From Chara braunii (lineage: Eukaryota > Streptophyta > Charophyceae > Charales > Characeae): a DNA stretch of 27,032 bases. The position numbers and the translations under genes are program-made. The first letter of the stretch is position 1. Every line of letters starts with the position of its first letter. This document shows, one piece after another, positions 9,078 through 18,423 of this stretch. Below the pieces are notes generated by a model that saw only the letters and a program-made list of their open reading frames with translations, searched no databases and was not told where the DNA came from. The stretch lies in contig BFEA01000469.1 of the NCBI GenBank assembly GCA_003427395.1, positions 971,855 to 998,886 on the forward strand. Reading direction: 5' to 3'.

Positions 9078-9589
9078 AATTAGAGAGTCGTACCTGTAGG
9101 GAAGGGAGCCGGGTACTTACCGGTCGGGGAAGATCGGACGTCTGGAGCGGTGATGCCTGCTGGTTACCTGAATCTTGATTTGTATATAATATGATAATTT
9201 GCTTAAGTTGCGTAATTCATTCGTTGTTTCCATCTCTGGTGTGGTGTGAATCTGCACGTGCATTTTCCAACTTGCATATCTGTTTGGGAGTGGAATTGAG
9301 AGTGGTGCACTGAAAGCCAAGAAATAAACTCTCAGTGAGGTGCATGATTGCGTAGAGCAATTGGAAACCAAAGGTAATGCAAAGAACCAGCATGTGAGAG
9401 GACAACAAATTTGAGCAGCAAGAGCTCGTTGAAGACCATGCATGATTTTGCCACACAAAAGTAGATTTGATAAGGCCGAGAGCACACCGATACATTAACA
9501 CAATGAGCACAGAAATTTCTTGATAAAAAATGTCCTATTTGCGCCTCCATACAATCAAAACAACAACAGAGTAGTAGCTGTAAGCTATA

Positions 9590-9591
<2 letters not shown>
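9077..9591. other. Segment enclosed by opposed GA and CT runs, no gene seen
   Basis: About 515 bases of ordinary complexity lie between (GA)n and (CT)n. I recognise no coding region. It may be a gap-filling fragment placed here by a mate-pair artefact. Confidence 0.5.

Positions 9592-9662
<71 letters not shown>
9592..9662. repeat. (CT)n microsatellite ending in an N
   Basis: A pure CT run of about 70 bases is followed by a single N at 9663. The true length is probably not resolved. Confidence 0.95.
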
Positions 9663-10508
9663 NAGTTTGGGGCGGTGTATGAGGGTATTGTGGGCCACTA
9701 TGGGGGTGTTGGTGGGGTTATTAGGGGATCTGGACTTTTTTTTTTTTGTTTGCTTGTTTGTTTTTTGCGGGGTGCCTCCGACCTCCGACCGGTAGGTGCC
9801 GACCAGTCAAAGGCTGCCGACCGTTGGGGTATGCAACACTGCGGGAAGTACAAAGCTGTCCAATTGCAAAAAGAAATGAATGAACTTGAGAGGAGAGAGA
9901 GGGAAAGAAGAAGAAGACGAAGAAAGAAAGAAGGAGAAGAAGATGTACACCAGCAAAGACAAATGATAATCCCCCTTCTCTTCGCCAACCAAACCTCCTC
10001 CTCCTTTTCTCCTCCCCTCTTATCCAAACCATAAATAGTAATAATGATGATGAATTGCAGAACCAGAATCAATGTCCGAATCCCTCATCTACTGCCAGCA
10101 CAACTTGAGGTCCACCATAGCCATGGCCAGCTTCCTCTTCCTTCTTCCTCCAGGCCGAGGCTATGGCGGACTACTAGGGCCCTGCCCTGACGTGCAAAAG
10201 ACAACACAAAGCAGCTATGGCGGCTCCTACTCAGACCGCCATGCCTGACTCTGCCTCGAAGCTTCTTGATGCTTCTCTACCCCTACGCGGGTCTTTCAGA
10301 TGCAGCGCCCACCGAGATGATGAAGATGGCGTCCACCATAGCCAGGTAAGTACCCCTGGTGCTCCTCTCCCCTAGCCCCATACTTCCTCCTCCTCCAGCC
10401 CGAGTTCCTTTACCATTGCCAAGGTGGAGAGCTGGGCGCTCCTTCCCCAGCAGCGCTGCTCCACCACACACTCCAGCAGCGTGTCGTCCAAACTTGCACG
10501 CAGCAAAT

Positions 10509-10527
10509 GAGGAGCACTTTGCTCCTC
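10509..10527 (-). other. Stem-loop beside the LTR TATA-like box
   Basis: GAGGAGCA (10509-10516) pairs with TGCTCCTC (10520-10527) around a 3-base loop. The left LTR keeps the structure with a 7-bp stem (1365-1371 with 1377-1383) although loop bases differ. In minus-strand sense it lies between the TATA-like box and the expected start site. Confidence 0.6.
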
Positions 10528-10530
10528 CTG

Positions 10531-10540
10531 GATATATAGC
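10531..10540 (-). promoter_or_regulatory. TATA-like box of the LTR promoter
   Basis: The minus strand reads GCTATATATC. The left copy has the weaker GCTATATC at the equivalent place (about 1388-1395). Its position in the LTR and the orientation match transcription of the minus-strand Ty3 remnant. Confidence 0.45.
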
Positions 10541-10752
10541 GGCCTACTTGCCTCTTGGGCGGTGACTTCCAGGCCGCGCGGCCTCCATTTTGGAGGGAAA
10601 CAGCATTCCAGACTCTGATATCCCCCGGTACAGGCCCTAGACTCAGGCTACTTGGACTGGTACCAGCCTAGAAGCCTACAACTACTGGGCCTAAAAAAAT
10701 GCCAACTTTTGTCTTCTTCTGCCTGGTCTTGAGTACCCAACACATCTACCGC

Positions 10753-10887
10753 TATTTGGTGTGGTACCGGCCTACCTGCTACTTGGTGTGGTACCGACCT
10801 ACCTGCTACTTGGTGTGGTACCCGCCTACCTGCTACTTGTTGCGGTACCGGCCTACCTGATAGTTGGTGTGGTACTGGCCTACCTGC
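10753..10887. repeat. 27-bp minisatellite, five units, only in the right LTR-like copy
   Basis: Five head-to-tail 27-base units start at 10753, 10780, 10807, 10834 and 10861. Each contains TTG-TG-GGTAC-GCCTACCTG with one to four differences. The left LTR-like copy has one unit (1631-1657). The period is a multiple of three, which gives an apparent nine-residue protein repeat on the minus strand; I regard that as a by-product. Confidence 0.9.
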
Positions 10888-11206
10888 TACTTGCGTTTTT
10901 CCCGGTGCTCTAAGTGTCACGGGCCTATTCCTGCTACTTGAGTGTTTTCCCCGCTGCAACCCTCAATGTCACGGTCACAGGTAAGTACCGGCCCTACAGG
11001 CCTCCCGAGCAAGCAAGTACCCTCTCGGGTCACACACACACTCAAGCCGTCAAGCACTCAGACAGGCACGCAGACCAGCAAGTACGCACACACACAGACT
11101 TAGAAAACTCAGCAGAAAGCGGGAATCTCCACAAGGCATTCATTCCAGCGGCAAAACTCAGAAATCAGCTGTGTTCTCAGTCCGTGTATAGGCAGGTCCT
11201 TACAAC

Positions 11207-11454
11207 TTCATGGATTCGTAGTAACTTCATACCAAACAGGGCTGAAGGTCCTTTCAAACGGCCTTAAACCGCCAGCGCACAGCCTCAGCCTTACAGAAAA
11301 TCGCGATTGCCGACGCTTGACTTTTCGGGGCTCGGGGTTATCAGACCGCAATGGCTGGCCATTCGGAAAAGCTTGGCGTACAGTGCAACGCCTCCAGGCC
11401 CAGATGTACTGGTTGTTGAAGCACTTTTGGGGTAGAAGAGTTGGGATGGATGTT
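11207..11454. other. No gene seen
   Basis: The sequence here is of ordinary complexity. The only notable points are a direct ACTTCAT pair (about 11204-11230) and the short resemblance of 11243-11262 to the pol end beside the left LTR. Confidence 0.4.
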
Positions 11455-11675
11455 GATGTAGCTGGACTGGACAGGCTTCCCAGATGTTATACTGTGAATT
11501 ATTGTGGTACAAAGCTTTGGCCAATGGGACCAGCCACTGCGGAATTGCCTCACACCAAAATCATTGTGAATTGGATGTAATGGGCCCCTGGTCGGATTTG
11601 GGACAGCAGGCTGGTGAATCACTCCAGTTACTGATGAGTGCCTGCTCGAAAAATACTGATGTGCGAGACCAGACA
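11455..11675. repeat. Diverged dispersed repeat, family A, copy 2
   Basis: It is the partner of 278-497 in the same orientation, with the same anchors from GTAGCTGGACTGGACAGGCTTCC to GCGAGACCAGACAGG. It shows no open frame of note. Confidence 0.5.
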
Positions 11676-12367
11676 GGTTTCCCTTCCCTTCGGGCTGAAT
11701 GATACCAAATGTTAGCAGAGTTCAGGCGAAGGATAGGGTTGCCAGTGAAGATGGAAGGCACAGGCAGACTGATGGTGTGGAATGCAATATAAGCCCACTT
11801 CCTTCGCTGTCTCGCTGGAAAAGTTGTTTAGGGTTGGTGGATCTCCCCGCGACCGAAACAGTCCTGAGTGTGCTTGTCTGTTGTCTTGCACAAGGTACAT
11901 TTACAGTACATGTTCATCTGACCAGCGCATTGGCACAGCGATTGAATCCAATGTCCTCTACTTGCTGATTGGTTGGTTTGCAGCCATCCTTGTGACTCAA
12001 CCAGTCCTGCTGAGGTGTGAGATGAGAGATACACAGGTAAGGGGTAGATTTCGCAGGAGAAGGTGAGGGCCGGAATGCATTTGTGTGGCTGTGCTTGGCT
12101 GGAGAATTTTAGCTCCTAACCATCTGAAGGCCCATCTTGAAGAAGGGTGGGTTGGAGCATCAATTGTCAGGGTGTATGGTTTCTCAATTTTTGTCCTCCC
12201 CCTCTCTTGGGACACTGGGCTTTCAGGAGCATTTTCTATCCTCTTTTGGTGGTAGAAAGTGAAACATTTCTCTCGGTCAGTCATGGCTGCAGGCATGCAG
12301 AAATGCAGGCAGGCATCCACATCCATGGAACTGGGAATGAACCTCTCATTTTTCTGAGCCGTTTGTC

Positions 12368-12369
<2 letters not shown>
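11676..12369. other. No gene seen
   Basis: I recognise no protein family in any frame and no structured RNA. CAGGTAAGG at about 12033 resembles a splice donor, but no exon structure supports it. Confidence 0.35.

Positions 12370-12435
<66 letters not shown>
12370..12435. repeat. (CT)n microsatellite
   Basis: An uninterrupted CT run of about 66 bases lies in non-coding sequence. Confidence 0.95.
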
Positions 12436-12438
<3 letters not shown>

Positions 12439-14789
12439 GTACTGCAAGTGGTGGTCCTAATCAGGTACATGAAAATCTCATGAATTAAAAAACAAATTTC
12501 AATTTGAAGAAAAAAAATTAAAAAAATTAAAATGACAAGATTCTACCAAGCAGAGGTTCGACTGAGTATGGAAATGAGCTTGTGCACTATCTTTCTTATC
12601 CAGGGCTTGGTTGTGTATTAAAACGAATGATCATGTACCAACACTCGCCATGGATTTGCTGCTGATTGATGGAGCTCTTGTCCATTGGGTCATGCTCACG
12701 TTACGACCAACACGACTGAATAAGGGCAAAACTGTGGCAGTCACCATGGTGCCGGTGCAATTGCTCCATTGTCCTGTTTTGCGAGTGTCAAGGTAGCATA
12801 TTCCGTCGTGAAAGATGCATATGTGCAGTTTCATTGCTTTCGATGTTTTTCTTACCCCTTCGCAGTTTCCTCTTTTCCCTATAGCAGTTTGCTTTTGTCA
12901 TCATGATTGGCATCTAGTGTCGTGCAGTGTCAGAAAATGAAACTGTTGCTGGCACACCGGCCATGCAGTGGACCAACTGAAAAATTGGATGCCCTGTTGC
13001 ATAGGCATGCAAGGATGGGATAGCGTTTTTTGGGAGCGTCTGGAATTTCACTGGGGTTCAAGTGGACCACCTACCAGATGCTTGCGCAGCAATGTGTGGT
13101 TGGGTGTGCTATGTCATACACTTAGATGCAAACTAACAACCAACAGATAAGGGCGAGCTAGCTCTACCGTTGTCCCCCGATGAAAGTGAGAGGCAATGAA
13201 CCCGGAGTGCGATACGAGCACGGACGGACAGTTAAATCATCTGCAGTTACATAAACTGCTTGAATAAAGGTCATAGAGCCTTCTTTTGTCGAAGTAGTTC
13301 TTTCTTGAAGACTGCCCGTTTTTATACTTAGCCAAGAACATATCTTCTTTGTCTGTAGATCAGACACACCAATGGTCAAGACACAGGCGTTTCACTTGTA
13401 AAACTAAAGGGAGTTTGCTGTGAATCCAGTTTCTAGTTTGAGTTTGCATCGATTGTTTGTCTGTGGTTATCCTTGCTCTCGCTTGTGAGAGCAGGTTTTG
13501 CTTGCTCAGCTGTCTGCCTCTGCTGGGTTATGATGCTCATCTTGGCTAGACCTCTTGAGAGAGAGGTGTCATTATGGGGGCACACATTCTGTGGTGAATG
13601 TGAAGACTGAAGAGATAAGGAAACAAGTGCTTGGAAGTCAAGAAGTAAAAAAGACAAAGAGGAGGGCAACCTTGAAAAGAGAAACCGGCGTAGGAGTGTG
13701 TGATAATCCAAGGGCAGCTGCATCCCCTGGATTTTGCGCATATAATGATGAATCAATTTTAATGGGTCTCTTGCGTTGGGTGTTCATTTAAAGAGAATGG
13801 CAAAAAAAAAAACGGGTTGAGGAACCTCAGCCGCGGTGATGATATGCGTTCGATCATAGTGACTGACAGTGGTACTTTTTTCATTTACGTGGAAAAGGAA
13901 TGGAGAACAGAAACAAACAAGTGCTGGTATCCCAGTTGTGTGCCAAGTATGGAAAAACGGGAAAAAGGACCTTGCAGGAGGGGCAAATACGCTGTGTCTG
14001 TTTTTTCAACTTTTTTGTTAAAACAAAGATTAAAACACAATGCACAACAGGAAGAGGGGCGATATGGAAACGATGGGATAAATATGAGCTGGACATATAA
14101 GAGACAACCACCAATCAGCCGAGTTCACGTGGGACGGACAACCAGTGGGGTTTTTTATATGTTTGCTCAAGTTCCTTTTTCTTTGATTCTTAAACTCCTA
14201 GTCATTTTTGCCCCCTAGTATTTCACACAGCTCAGTGCTTTCGTGTCAAAGCAACAGTGAGATCGAAAATCCTATCTTTGGCACACTCTGCGAGGAAAAC
14301 AATGCTATGGATAAGCAGCAAGAACCACGAATTTGAAGAGATTTGACGAGTTTAGATTTAGAACCTTGAATGGACTGCTTTTCACCTGCAACAAGGGCGT
14401 AGCAGACGTTGCCAGACTCTGCCATCTTCCCTTGTTCTTTTTTTTTTTTGAAACTTAAACAGGTCGTTATGGCCCTGGCTCTTGATCCATTCTGGGGAGT
14501 GTCAGTCCGGTTCCTATTCCCCCAGTGAGTCAAAATTGAATACATCATAGTACACGCACACGCTCCCTTCCGTCTTGGAACTCTGACCAGCATTGATTAC
14601 TCCTGTATGGGAGGATTGACTGTCAGCTTGCCCTACCCTAGTTTTCCTCTCAGAAACCCTGTTGGTTCTGTCGAATAGGCTTTGAAGCACAAGAAACTAG
14701 GAGAGATGTCTATCAATCTGAGACTAAAGCCTCGATTTGTCCTTCTCGGGACTACCTCCCTTGTGATTGTTGGAGTGGACCACTATTTC
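12436..14789. other. Gene-free interval
   Basis: About 2.3 kb has no recognisable gene. Frames are short, lack family signatures and often overlap on both strands. There are small A- and T-runs (13802-13812, 14439-14450). Old, unrecognised repeats are the likely content. Exons of an unknown gene with long introns cannot be excluded. Confidence 0.4.
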
Positions 14790-15000
14790 CAATACAATTT
14801 TTTGTCTGTGGCTGTCGCGATCCTTCCTAAAGCACCCTCTCATGAAGATTCGTCTCCTGAGTGCGAGCCTTTCAGGTTTGCCTCTGCGTTGCTGCCGACA
14901 CACTCCTACATTTTCCTTGGATCTCTGTTACCACCATCCTCATCAGAAGAATCCACATCTTCCTTGGTCCCTTCTGAACCCTCTCGATTGTACCCTGCTC
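14790..15000 (-). pseudogene. Duplicated fragment of the LINE 3' coding end
   Basis: The minus strand reads RKMWILLMRMVVTEIQGKCRS, matching EEMWTLLISMAETEIRGRWRK in LINE-1 about 304 bases away (15247 region). Surrounding similarity is patchy, with stops. It is either a tandem duplication of the LINE-1 end or the tip of a second truncated copy. Confidence 0.45.
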
Positions 15001-15088
15001 GTCACCCTGCTGTTCTTGTGCTTGTTGTACTGTTCCTCCATAGATTACGTCGCGTTCCGTTGCCTTGCGGCTACTGATGCCACTTTTT

Positions 15089-15680
15089 TCATATCAGCCT
15101 GTTGTCCGTTATGGTGGCGATTTTGCCCCTTAACAACCAGTTCCTCAGGAATGTTCGTCTTTTGATTGCGTGCTTTTCTGGTCTGTGCATCATGGATGAG
15201 GAAATTTTTCGCCACCTGCCGCGAATTTCCGTCTCCGCCATGCTTATCAGAAGAGTCCACATTTCCTCCCTTGACACCTCTTCTCCTTCAATTGTCCGTG
15301 TTCAACTGCGTTTCCATATGACCAGAGAGCCAGTTTTCTGAGTAGGCGGAACCAAACTTCCTTGCTGCCTTTGAGGTTCCCGGGAGTGTTAGAGAGGAGT
15401 AGAACAGTTAGGGAGGAGGTGTTTTGGGGTGGTGCTGAGAGGAGGATGGACCATAGGTCCAAAACTTTGTTCCAGATCCAGTACGCTTCAGGACAGTAGA
15501 GGAGGCTGGTGTGTTGTTGTTGCACAGTCCGCGGAGTTCTGAGCTGTCCGGGTCTGAGTGTTTCCTTCTTTTGTGGAGCCATTGACTGACTGGGAGGGCT
15601 GCGTGTGCTAGGAGCCATTGCGTGCTGTGGATTCTAACGGGCGTGATAAGAAGGTATTTGGTCAAGGGAATGGTGAACGG
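15089..15680 (-). pseudogene. LINE-1 C-terminal zinc-binding region
   Basis: In two frames the minus strand reads STQWLLAHAALPVSQWLHKRRKHSDPD, then LLYCPEAYWIWNKVLDLWS, then EVWFRLLRKLALWS and EEMWTLLISMAETEIRGRWRKIS. This parallels LINE-2 (LQWQIEHRCLPTNDWL, IEHIFMQCPGAVLTWQWW, VMWTLWRKC, EEATDMIRQYIQQEI). The region corresponds to the zinc-binding RT domain at the end of plant-type LINE ORF2. The first CxxC pair is not visible, and frames change near 15500 and 15320. It lies downstream of the probable insertion. Confidence 0.65.
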
Positions 15681-15689
15681 GGTCGGGGT

Positions 15690-16215
15690 GTGACGGGGCT
15701 GAGGCAGAGCAGTGAGGTCGGGGAAGAGAGATGGAGGGCGTGAGAGCACACACACACACTCACTCAGCTCGACAAGGACTCGACACGACTCGACGGACAC
15801 GGACACAGTGGCAAAGTCGCAAAGTCGCAATCTTGGTTCCGTACACAATGTCACAGCAAGACACACTGAAGCACAAGCACTGAGGCCAAAAACTGCGTCC
15901 CCGAACTCAGCTTGAGTCCGCTCTAAGTACCGGACTCGAGTTGAGTCCGAGGGCAAAAGTGCGATTTGCCTCGGGGCTGAACTGAAAATTGAAGGTATGA
16001 GCCTGGGCGCCAGAATGCCGGATGGCGCCAAGTACGAAGTCTGAAAGTGGTAGAGGCGGGATTTGAGAATGGGCGCCAACTGCAGAGGGCGCCAATAGTC
16101 AGGAACCGGAGATCAGAAACTCTAAAAAAAATAGAATAGCAGCCTAGCGGGTGGTACCCCGCGGACCACTCGGGCCCTGGATGGGTCCGTAACACGGGGG
16201 GTCTAGATTCAATAT
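15690..16215. mobile_element. Probable insertion within LINE-1, with GGCGCC cluster
   Basis: The block interrupts LINE-1 between the segment ending DPNPKLIEKWRKILNLDPP and the segment starting TIPLTKYLLITP, which align to neighbouring parts of LINE-2. It contains four GGCGCC sites (16006, 16024, 16072, 16088), a perfect 7-bp inverted repeat CGGACTC-GAGTT-GAGTCCG (15931-15949) and short CGACTCGAC and AAGTCGC repeats. No protein or terminal repeats were identified. Edges are set only by loss of similarity to LINE-2. Confidence 0.45.
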
Positions 16216-16229
16216 TTTTCGCCATTTCT

Positions 16230-17580
16230 CTATTAGTTTGGGGTTCGGGTCTGTAGACTGCAGCCCGAGGTCGTAGCCGAATTTCACGTCGTATTCAGAA
16301 ATCGTTCTTGATTTCCCTTTGGAACCTTGTTTCCATATCCATTCCTTAGGGTCGAATTCCAGGTCTTCGATGGTGAGTTCTGGTTGGAATATGACCCATG
16401 GTCTGTTTTGGGAGGCTCTTGACCTTTCTAAGAAGGAAGGTTTCTAGCCGCTCTGCTTGAGGGACCTCGTTCCGGATTTCCAGTTCCCGAAGACTGTGTT
16501 TGGAGATGGGGTAATATAGGAAGCTAGATTGGTAGCTGGAGGGATCTCATCTAGAGATGAAACGATAGGCCCTCACGGCCGGAGTTTGAGAGATTAGTAG
16601 GCCCCATTCACCTGGTTTCCACGTGATACTGTTTCTTAGGAGGGTTATCCACTGAGCGGGAATGCTCTCACGTATCGTTGCTAGATTGGTTTCCAGCGAA
16701 TGGCACCCCCTAAGGGAGGTTTGAAGCTCTTCGTCTGTAAGCCAATCCTCTTGTTCTGCGGACCACAAATGTTTGATTTGCCACACCCCTCTCTCCAACG
16801 AGGGGAGCCATTTGTGGTCGTTCACGCGAAGGGTCCAAAGGTTACCTTCTGTGGTCTTGATCCATGGATTGCAGAAGGGAGGCTGTCTGCGAACTTCCTC
16901 TTTGTTGTTCGGCGCGCCATGTTTGTTGGGCATCAATCGATGCCAAACTTTCAAGGTCGGCGTCCAGTAAGGATTGGGCAAGGGGGTAGGCTAACTGGTC
17001 AGGTGTTGCTGAACTCTCCTCTTTGTCCTCCCTGTTTTGATTGACCATTCCTTGGCCATGATCCAGAAGAGGCCCCGGATGTTGGGTGGAGACTTTACTG
17101 GTGCGAGGTTTCTTATGCTGTTTAGGGCCATTTTTGTCCAAGGGAGAAATTGTTTGGTTAAGATCTTAATAATCCATTTCATTTGAGCGATTGCTTCCTG
17201 TTTTGGGTTTATAATGCCCAAGCCGCCTCCTTGCGTTTTTTTGGAGACCAGTTCCCATGTACCCTTGTTTATGCAAGTGGTCCTGTTAGGGTCCCCAGTC
17301 CACAGCAAGCCTCCGACCCTAACCTTCAGAGTCTTGAGATCGTCGTCAGGGGGGGGGGCAAATGGATGTCATACACCATATGGTAGAAAATATTGCTTTG
17401 TTTATGATTAGTGCTCTGTCGAACAGAGATGCCTGGGCTTTCTTGCATGGGGTTAGGCGAGCTATTGCCTTCGCAATTAGATTTTGTCCCATCCCTGGCC
17501 ATGTGCCGTCCTTGTTGACCATGATACGCAAGTACCGGAGTGCTTGGTCGCTTGTGGACCATGACATGGGGGTGGATAGA
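16230..17580 (-). pseudogene. LINE-1 post-RT (thumb/connection) region
   Basis: Open pieces in several frames read LRYLRIMVNKDGTWPG, FDRALIINKAIFSTIWCM, KTQGGGLGIINPKQEAIAQMKWIIKIL, RGVWQIKHLWSAEQEDWLTDEEL, and PWVIFQPELTIEDLEFDPKEWIW. LINE-2 has matching blocks: LIGRALAINSIVLAALWYKS, KGGLGILDPDTQITTLTVQWVRRSV, KGVVRIKDIWDVETGDWKLG and LPLDPDDWQWVP. This region links the RT to the zinc-binding end. Frame changes occur near 17350, 17320 and 16985. Confidence 0.75.
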
Positions 17581-17689
17581 TGTGGAGGTTGAGGGGGGGT
17601 GTCGTCTGCTAGCCACCAGCCTTCCGTTTTAAGCTAGTTCACCTGCATTTCCGATGCGAGTTGGAAGGCGTCCATGGCTCTGACAAGGG

Positions 17690-18320
17690 CCTGAAACGAG
17701 TTATTGACCCGAATGAGGACTGTGAGATCATCAGCGAACATCAACGCAGTGGGAAGAGCAAAGTCATGTAGGGGGTTGTAGTTCTATTTTGTGAGGCAAT
17801 CTATGGAGGGGTCCTTGCGAAGGAACGAAGCTATGGCTTCCATGATGAAAAGGAAGATGGGGGCCAATGAGTCACGTCGGCGTACGGACCTCGATATCGG
17901 GTAGGAGTCAAATAGTATTCTGTTAATCTGGATTCTTCCAGTGGTATCTCCATAAAGAATTCTGACCCATTCTCTGAAATTCGGACCAACTCCCATCTTC
18001 TCCAAGCAGTTATGGAGGAAGTCCCAATTAACTTGGTCATAGGCTTTTTCAGAATCAAAGAATAGGATAGCAGCCTGCATTCGTTTTTCCGTGATGTTCT
18101 TTGCTGCCTCCTTCAGGGTCATCACGTTGTTAAGAATGTATCTTCCCGAGATGAACCCTGCTTGATCGATGTGAAAGCGCGTATCAGTGAGTTTTTTAAT
18201 CCTATTGGCCAAGTGCTTTCACAAGGATTTTATAGGGGGTTGTGAGTAGTAAGATCGGTCTGTAATTCTTTAGGTCCTCTCTATCGCCTTTCTTGTGGAG
18301 TAGAGAGACCACGCTGGTGC
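17690..18320 (-). pseudogene. LINE-1 reverse transcriptase remnant
   Basis: The RT copies LINE RNA at a nicked chromosomal site. Motifs in order are LLHKKGDREDLKNYRPI (about 18230-18300), DQAGFISGRYILNNV, ILFFDSEKAYDQVNWDFL (catalytic Asp altered in context), SVRRRDSLAP (the usual RQGDPLSP is degraded) and MFADDLTVLI with the active-site DD (FADD at 17727-17738). At least two frameshifts (near 18190 and 17780) interrupt it. Order and spacing are the same as in LINE-2. Confidence 0.88.
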
Positions 18321-18423
18321 TTAGGAAGTGGCCCAGACTACCCTTTGTCTTGCTGTGATTGAGAAACTTGAGGAGGTCCCCATCTGGGATAAAGTTGTGT
18401 GGAGCTCCCCTAGGGTGATCGGT

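Larger units (their letters stand above)
8749..9842. mobile_element. Block bounded by inverted termini, possible DNA transposon; assembly suspect
   Basis: GCAGGGTTGCATACC (8749-8763) and GGTATGCAACACTGC (9828-9842) are inverted copies matching 14 of 15. Just inside both ends are clusters of CCGACC/GACCGG motifs (8765-8860 and 9776-9825). Subterminal motif repeats and CAG-starting termini are seen in hAT-type non-autonomous elements. I find no 8-bp target duplication (flanks TGATAAAG and CGGGAAGT) and no transposase. A sequencing adapter (9007-9035), an N (9663) and two opposed dinucleotide runs lie inside, so the halves may not belong together. Confidence 0.4.
9846..11206 (-). repeat. LTR-like block, right copy (possible 5' LTR)
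   Basis: It is collinear with 700-1980, from AAGTACAA and CCAATTGCAAAAAGAAATGAATGA to GGCAGGTCCTTA. If it is the partner LTR, the Ty3 element would span about 700-11206. It carries a TATA-like GATATATAGC (10531-10540, minus-strand promoter), a stem-loop next to it, and a 27-bp repeat expansion absent from the left copy. Counter-evidence: beyond 11206 a short stretch (11243-11262) resembles the pol end next to the left copy (1998-2017). This block could therefore instead be the 3' LTR of a second, truncated element. Confidence 0.55.

Noticed and set aside
9084-9160. AGATCGGA and CTGTAGGGAA resembling Illumina TruSeq adapter pieces
   Set aside because: Only about 8-10 bases match at each place and in the wrong relation to each other; too short to claim adapter, unlike the 29-base Nextera junction nearby.
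9520-9795. Serine/leucine repeat frame
   Set aside because: It is a translation of the (CT)n run and contains the N.
10753-10887. Regular repeats considered as a CRISPR-like array
   Set aside because: Units are contiguous with no spacers, and the context is eukaryotic retrotransposon sequence.
10648-10959. Minus-strand frame with a nine-residue QVAGRPVPH-type repeat, looking like a repeat protein
   Set aside because: It results from the 27-bp minisatellite, which lies in an LTR-like block and exists as a single unit in the sister copy.
13817-14218. 133-codon plus-strand frame
   Set aside because: It lacks a recognisable domain, overlaps open frames on both strands, and lies in a region with no other gene evidence.
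14682-15077. 131-codon hydrophobic plus-strand frame
   Set aside because: It is antisense to the duplicated LINE 3' coding fragment and is best explained as its shadow.
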